Notes under the pieces: model-generated | What the model was told of the DNA's origin: nothing | Database searches by the model: none | Seen by the model: the letters and a program-made list of their open reading frames with translations, nothing else | Origin: Sipunculus nudus | Lineage: Eukaryota > Annelida > Sipuncula > Golfingiida > Sipunculidae | Direction: 5' to 3' | DNA length: 64,000 nucleotides | Assembly (NCBI GenBank): GCA_026874595.1 | Contig: CM049310.1 | Coordinates: forward strand, 84,359,056-84,423,055 | Part shown: piece by piece, positions 51,801-60,800 of the stretch | How the letters are laid out: each line of letters starts with the position of its first letter | Numbering within the stretch: the first letter of the stretch is position 1 | Made by a program: the position numbers and the translations under genes

Positions 51801-54800
51801 TGTTTTCGTAATTATTACATCCTGCTAATGGCAGATCATCGAGGCATACAGTCTTATACTGTATGTATCTATATCATAATTAACGGTGGTGCCACTCACC
51901 CTCTGTAACACAACTCCTCCATGGCCACGGTTCAGAAATGTCTGGGGTTTTTTTTATCTTGAAATGTTGGGAAAATTGGCAAGTCTGTTCCTCAAGGAAG
52001 TCATTTCCCATATTTTAACTTAAATCCTGAGACATTTGCCAGGGCCATCTATCAGAAACTACATGAACTAAACAAGCACTAGGAGTGCGTGTCTGTGTTT
52101 GTTCACAACATTAGTCATGTAATCATCAATGGAATCTTATAATATAGGCCAATGAAGAATCAATTATATTTTGGTATGGATCTGGCAAATGACCTGGATT
52201 CAGGAATGTAATCAAGGAATATTCACAAATGTACAGTCACTTATGCAAAAATTGACCTAGAAATATGGGCCCAATATGTGAATACAAACCAACGGGAAAA
52301 GCTTTCATTCATTAGACAGCAGATTTGTAGTTTATATTATAAATTTTCAAAAAGGAAAATCCAAAGGAGCAACGTAGTGTATACAAAATACACAAAATGG
52401 ATCATATAAAACAGTACATGAAGGATCACATAGCACTTGCTGCTTTCTGGGCCAATGTGCCCGTGGGGAACACCAGACACAAAAGGTGAGCACATATTAA
52501 AACAGATGAAGAATAGGACACAGTCCAACACACATCAGAGAAGTGATTCCATAGTCCCTCCTAAGGGGGGCAACTTCTTGTGCCACTGGACTTTATAACT
52601 ATGAAAAACATTTTTTACCCAGGATCAGCTCCCCAGGTGGTTGGCATTTAATCAGCTTTCCCACATCTACACTGATTCCCCGATTCAACCGGAGCCTCCC
52701 TGTTTACCACAGCCATATTTCTGGCGGTGCGGAAAAGCCTCCGGTCAGACCCTGTTAATTCACCTCGGCACTTGTCAATTCTCTGTTGCTCTCTGTTACC
52801 CGGGGCATTACTCTGTGAGCAGCAGACTGGACTACACGACAGTTGTGTCTTAAATGATGATAAATTCCTATGTCAGATAAATTGCTACATCAACTTATTG
52901 GATGGTACATGTGTGTGTTATACACTTTTAAACTGACCTATACTGACATACAAGATACACTTGATTGTTTTATATTTTATCTTAGCTGTTGTTATAATGA
53001 TTTGCAGAGAAAACAAAGGTAGGATATAGAAACTGTTAGAGGTCTCTTTTGAGGACTGAAGACTTATGAATAACCTTTTTCAGAACTGTTAAAACTGTTA
53101 TAAATTTTGGTTAAACCATGATAATTGTGGAATCAAACTGTGAATTCTAAATGTGATTTAAGACAAGTCAAAATAAGTCAAGTCTAAATAAGTTAAGTAT
53201 CCTGACTAACTTAAAATGGAATTCTGCTTAGAATTCTATGGTTTAATGTAGAATTCTACTTGGAATAATGAGGGTTTAACATAGACTCCTGCTTTGAATT
53301 CTATGGTTTAATATTTGTGTAATATTGATGAAATAAAGAAATAAATGAAATACAAAAAAATAAATAAACAAAATAAGAGATCATATTTCATGGTATAATA
53401 TGTATATATAGCCTCTTCCCTGGCTGGAAATAGCATCTCTCACACATGAAAACATTCCATGTTTATGCAACTGAAGTTTAGTGCATGGAGCCATTTAAAT
53501 CACAATTAATATTTTAAAAATTTAAATTGATATTACACATGCATAACTAGCATGAAACCATGATTAAAGGACAAATGTGAAAATCCACCTTTTGAACTTT
53601 AGTAATGGCTTTGTACTTTCAGCCTGACGAATGCACAAATATAAATACCAACAGGATTAACAAACAGAATTTTTGGCAGCTTACTTTCTTTGAATTAGAT
53701 CAAAGTTTAAATATCAAGGTGAAGTAATAGTCATAGTTACTTTTGAAAAGACCTTTACAGATGTATTAAATGTTTATCTTGGGTGGTTTCTGCTCTGTGC
53801 TTGTCTTTTCCCTCTTCATAACATTTACAATACTGATGTCGGAAATAACAGATTTTGTCACATGAGATCTATAGGCCTCAACGGCCATATAAAGATCCCC
53901 TTATCAGGGCCGGCTGATTTTTGAGCATGCCATAACGGCCCGGGTACCATCTCTGAAGGCTGATGAAAGAGCTGATCACTTCGGAACAATATCGTTGAAA
54001 AAGGGGCAACTTTTTCTCCCCCATCATTCAGTATACAAACGGCATCACCAAGCCATGTACTGTAGAGCTGGTTTTCATACTAAGCCTCATCTGGTTCCCA
54101 GGTCTGGGTATAATCATGTATATATCTCAGTGATAAAAAATAAATACAATCTTTATGATGAGAGATTATTTATCAAACATTTGCTAGATACTGTGGTAAT
54201 TAGTGTACCCTGGGATTTCTTAGAAGCTTAACAACAGTCACCGGTGAGGAACAATTGTTAGCTCAACCGATATATGTGGCAGATCTCTCGCTCTCTTTCT
54301 ATCTCTCTCACTATATAATGTGGTTGCCTTTTTATTTGCAAGGGTTTTAATTTCACAATATTTACAAATAGGAAATTATCTAAAATAACCCTCCAGAATA
54401 AGATCCTTATTAACTGAAATGACCTCTGAAAACAACCTCATCAGCAACCTAATTTGTGCCTGGTTTCAAAACTGGGCCTTGCATTAGCCGTACACACAGA
54501 CTGTGATACATATCGACAGTGATACAAGTCCTAATTTAATGACTGAACCAGAAATTAGTTATGTATAGTAGGATGTTTTTTCTAAACTTTAAATCAATAC
54601 AGATCCTGCTATACTTCATAGATTTTACAGTTTCTGGTGCAACTGCAAAAATGAAGTTGTCATAAAAAATGTCCAAAATGAAATCATGAAGATTTCAGCC
54701 TCTCAAATATGAAGCCAACCACAGTATGTATATGTGTAAAATGTGCATGTAAAATGATCATTCCTTACATATACTACTAATAATGAAGGATCTATGTGCA

Positions 54801-57800
54801 AATTATACAGAGAAAACGACAAAACCTAACTCTTGCAGCTCTGCTTTTTCTGTTCTCACAATTAAATTAATTACTTTGTTTTGATAATATGACATACTGG
54901 TTGAATAATACAATATAAAGGTAATTTAATGCATTAACCTATGTGAACAGTTAGGTAAGGCATAATCATAACAAATTTTGACTTACTGGTAATAAGTAAA
55001 TAAATATTTTTTTTTCAAGTTTTTGTGAAACATAATTTTTTCTAATTTTTCTTCAGTTCAAACATATTCATAAAAAATACCGAAGGAACTAACAAAATTT
55101 CACAAAATAAGTTGGGGGGAGGGGGGGGGGGGGGAGTCAAATCAAGAAATTCATGATTTGTACACCTACATATATTGCTATAACGATTCTCTTGCTCAGG
55201 TGAGACACCCCGTGGGGGCAATTATACCAAATAAATAAATACAGACACCAGAAAGGTACTCCCAGAAGTCTTGGTTCACAAGACTGGCCCAATGATAGGT
55301 CAAATTATCTTAACTCCAGTGATGGTGAACTTGAGTCTGAGTTGATTCCGGACTCAAGTCCGCTTTATCAGGGACTCATACTTGGACTCATGGGTCCTGG
55401 ACTCGGACTTGTGCTTGACTAGGAGATAAGGACTGGAGAAATCAGGCCAAGTCCATCTCAGGAAAAAAATATATGTCACTTATTATAAAGACTTATGTAC
55501 ATGTGCAAACTACCAACAGAATAACAACCCTGTATATACCAAGCTTTGCTCAGCTTGGGGAACTATAAAATTAATTACCCATCATGGTAAAACCATGTGT
55601 GAACTTACTTAAAAATGTATATGATTATCTGAAACTTCCATTTCAAACTGCGTTTTAAGGATATTTGTTTTGACTCAGACTAAGACTTAGGTTCTTAAAA
55701 ACTCAAGACTTGAAGAAGGTGGACTTGGACTCAAACCATGAGGACTCAGACTTGGACTTGGGTGGACTGGTCTCAGAGTTGCACTTAGATTTTACTGAGT
55801 CAATATTTAAGGTATAATTCTGTACAGCATATTTCATGACAATATAAATGGTATATAAAATAATAAATTAATAATCGATCATCAGTCATTTTTATCCTTC
55901 AGTCATCAAATATGAATTGACATCTGATTCATACCGCTAGCAGTCATCTGTTCATGCAACTGTAAATCCCTCCTTGTTAAAAATCCTGATTCCACGACTG
56001 ATACTGGAACTCTCTGAACAAAACAAGAGATCAAGGATACAAAAATTACTATTTGTTTCTTATCCCACATCTTCAAGTAAAGAAACCATGTATCATGTTC
56101 ATGTATAACGTAAAACTCTAAAATACATCAACGTTTGATTACTGGTGCTGCTGTAATGAAATCCAGGGTACATCCCCCATGGAATCTGTCGTAAAAAAAA
56201 CGTTCAAATGACTACTTGAAGATCAAGCACTGCCTCGGGACAATAACGTTAGGACTGGTAATGAGGCTGGTGTTGCTGGTCAGCCAGGGTACAGGATCAA
56301 ACACAGACATACATAATGTGGTTGGCTTCATATAAAATCATCAGGGTTAAGTTTTCACAATTATTTCTTGCTCAATTTTTGTTCAGATATCTTTAATTGT
56401 TTGATAATTAATGTACTTAATGAGACTGAATAAATGTGTGGGAATACAAGCTGGATATGAAGGAAGTTATCTACTCCTATTATACTTCAGTCTATATGTT
56501 AATTGTACTTAAAGCCTCTGCCAGGAAGGTATGCCGTCATTCCTGTTTGTATGTGTGTGTGTGTTTGTTCACAACATATTCACCTAATCCTGAATAGAAT
56601 CTCATGAAATTTTAAGTACATTTAGGGAATGGACCAAATAAGAATGGATCAGCTTTTAGTGTGATCTTGCACATTATCCAGATCCAGGAGCTTCAACAAG
56701 GAATATTCACAAATGTACAGTCACTTAAATGCACAAATGAACCTCAGAATATGGGCCAAAAAAAGTGAATGGCAGAGGCTTGGATTCTTTAGAATTCAGA
56801 TTTCTAGTTGTATCATAATTTTTGTTATGGTTGCAGGACCTGATTCCTGTTCAAACATATTGTAATAAAATAAATAAATTAATGTTTCACAAGGGGTCCA
56901 TTTTTCTTATCTTTTCCTAAAGTTACATATGTGATGTACATCTATTAATATAAATAATAACATAAAATAATGCTCTGAGTTTCTAGTGACATTAATTATC
57001 TTTTATTATTTAAAGATGCTGGGAATCCCATGACCTCTGAAGAGTGTCAGCACTTATCCCCCTTGACCATCATCAGGCTAAAACTAAAGTATATCAGAGA
57101 AGATTATTTTCTTCAGAAAATAAATAAATATATAAAAATAGAAAATAATTTTTTATCAAGAATGGATGCAACAGGTATAACTTTCAGCTAATTTCCAGCC
57201 TTCTGCATTCCAGGAAAAAAAATCTATGCACTAACACAGCAGCTGCTATAGTTCTCTGGTGACTGAATAATTCGTTATCAGAAAAAAGGGGCATTGCAAG
57301 GAAATAATTGTCTTAATATTTTATACCTGAAGAAGGAGTATTCAAGATAGAGCTACCATTCAAGTGTTTTTATTTTTGGAAAAGCAATGATATTTTTTGT
57401 TGATATATGGTCACCTGTATAAACACAGCTGCCTTTACGAAGGTTTTGCATTTTATCTGATAGCGTATCATTTCTGATCTTACTCAGTAACCATCTGCCT
57501 TTGAGTGATGCAGTGTTTTATAAAACAGTGGCCCAAGATGCCTCAGTGATCAAACAACCTGCTATTTTTCTCAATGGAGTCCGTCTATTCTGATATGGCC
57601 TGGCTTACATGCAGCAGTCTGAAGAAGTGATGAAAGGAGACTTGAACTCCGCGTATTCAAAATTTCTTATTTCAAACTTGAGGACTTATTCAGGCCTGCA
57701 TTTATAGACTTTTATTGGAGTCATCCAAACTAAGTACTTGAGTTGTGATATCTGACTCGAGGACTCATATAGGTCTGCATTTAGAAAAAGTTAAGCCCGA

Positions 57801-60800
57801 GTCGGAGCAATCCAAACTGAGTATATGAGTTCTGTCTCACACTTCAGAACATCAGCAGGTTTGCATTTTAAAACATTTATGCAGTTATTCATGTAGTTGT
57901 TAATTATGCCTGTTAATCTAATTTGTGTCTTACCCTTATAAATAGGTGTTCTTGCAAATCAAAGTGTCAAAAATAGAACCTATTCACATCCATCATAAGA
58001 ACACATTATTTTCTGTATCAGAAATTATACACACACAAAAAAAAATATAAATATAATACGAAGATTTTAAAATTTTAAAAAATTTTAATTGTTTTCACTT
58101 TAAATGTTCCATGCAAATTGTTGTCATGGTAACAAGCACTGGAGTCAGAGTTGGATAATTAGCATCAAGTGCTGAAGCCCAAATTGTTTACCCGTATCAC
58201 ACAAAGTTTGAAGACACTACTTTCCAAGTTAAAGTTCATACAGTCACAGTTAACAAAGTGCACATTCTTAACCTGATATTTTGACAAAAAAGTTCATGCA
58301 TAACTATCATCATAATCCGCATAAAATAACTGCAAGGACATCTAAATTAATCTAAGATATTTATAAATAGAACGGTACTTGGATAGCAGATCTCTGCTGG
58401 AGCTCATTTACATAAAACATTACCACACCCTGTAAGTATCTGTTGTAAGTCATCTGTGGTAGAAATTGGCATCATTAAAATGTAACAATAATTCAGATAA
58501 TGATGCCGAGGTTTACAACTAATGAGCAGTAATAAGCTGTATGCATTAGTGTTATTGTAGCGGTAATTTGAACAAATTTACTAGTCAGTTATTTGACAAC
58601 AAGGTTTATGATTTTTCCTGAAACAAGGTTTATTAAGAAATATTCCTAAAAACTTCTGAACATGAATATCACTGACAGTTTTTCAAAATTTTTGGTTTAT
58701 ATTATATAAATCCTCCTAACCTTAAATTACTTTACACTTAAACAAACTGAAATTTTAACAATTATTTTCACTCATCTGATTACAAATAAATGTGATGAAA
58801 ACTTTGAAAAAGACCTGACTGCTGAATTCAGGGCAATTAAGTGGCCATGAGAGAAAAGATTATACATAGACTAGATCCCTGCTCTGTTACATGAGGAATT
58901 GCAATTATCCCCCATGTGATAAATATGAGCAGGATACAAATCTACAGAACAGGAGCAATATATCTGGCCCTGAAATTTTTTTTACTGTTGTTGTCTTAAA
59001 ATTTCAACTGAGCTGGGACTCAAGGATCACTTGTTTCAACACTGCCATTGATGTTCATATACATATACATTATTATAATTATGACTTTAATGCATGGACA
59101 GTTAACTAAGAACTGTTTCATGGTTAATGCTCCTTAACTCAACTTCTTCATAAGCATGTATTATTTGAGACACTTATACTGAGATGATATAGGAGGGAAA
59201 ACAGAGAATTGTACAAATGAAAATCACAGGACGTTGCATTATGGGCGACTGTTAAAAAAATTTTGCAAAACATTTAGTGTAAATGAGAATAAATGACAGC
59301 CTTCCCTGATGATGATTTAACTGAATATCCTATTAAAATGATCATGTTAGTGGAGTGTTTTCCTGGAAAACTCAACCCCAACAGCACAAGTAATTTCCTG
59401 GACTTGGTATCAAAATCAGGCCAGGTCATTTGCTGTAAAATCAGTCTAATGAAGATGGATCATTTCCAGGAAATAACAAAACTGCACCATGTTTGCTGCC
59501 ATTTTCAATAATTATAGCTAGAACAATGCACCAATATGTCGCAACAGAGACAAAATTTGCATCAAAGAAAGAGTATGAGAAAAACCACATTAATTCTATA
59601 GAAATGGTAGGTGAATCACTAGCTTTAAATACGACAGAGAAAGAATGCACAAATAGTCATCAAACATAATATACTGTTGTCTAACAAGCAATAAAACATG
59701 TACAATCAATCAGGGTTCCCTGCATTTAAAGAACACAAAAAATTCCCAGGTTTTGCAATGAGTTTCCCTGAAGAATTTTCAACTTTCCATGACCTCTGTT
59801 TTACCTGATCTCCAAATTAATAGTCAGCATGGCCAATCATCCATTAGTACACTGATAAATGTCAGACAAAACATCACATACTTACTTAGGTTTCACCTTT
59901 TCCAAAGTCCATTGACTTCTCTCTGATTTCAGACATTTTTCTTTAACTTACATACATTTTCACCGTCGGGAAAAAAGGAATATCATTTTCTATATTTCCC
60001 CTGATTTCCTAGACAGCAAATCATGTAGAACCCCTTCATGGTCATGATAACTGTTTCTTTTTTTATTTTGCAGGGCAAGGGAAAACCTATGTAGGGCAAG
60101 TAATATCTCAGTGTTTTTATGCCTAATGGAGAATTAAACATTAAAAATATAATGTTAAGGCCAAAAAAAGGTATAGTTCTCAGGTACTTTTTTTTCAGAA
60201 ACCAGTACCGGCGGGTGTTATTTTATTTTTTACCTTTTTGGTATGTTTCAATAAAAATGTCATATGATCAGCGAAAAGCATGAATATAACAGAATTTTTT
60301 TGCTAAACAGGTAAAAGCACTACATAACAAAGGAAATCTTATCAAAAACATATTATTTTATATTCTAGAAAGATGAAAATCAAAATTTTTTATGCGAAGG
60401 TTAAAATTGACGTGGGCAGTGCCTGATCATGAGAACCATACCTTTTATTTTTTTGGCTTAATTCCTGTTTACAAATTATAACTGATAATATAGCCCCATT
60501 TATACAAGAAAGATCTGGTTCAACCTAACTAAATCTAGCTAATGCCACATTCATCTTGTATTTACCAGGCCAAGTGACCTTTTAAACTGCTCTAAACTAC
60601 TGTGTTAGACTGTACTGTCAGGTCAAGCTCCATCCAAATCTTGTTTCACATTTACACTCAGTAATCTGGTGTGATACATGTAGTATACATAGTTGTAGCG
60701 GGTAGTGCTGAACCAGAACAGATCTGGAGCAGGTCGCCAGTGATCCAGAGCATTCACTCCATTTCAATTAACACACAAAGTCCCGTGCGCTCCAACCTCA

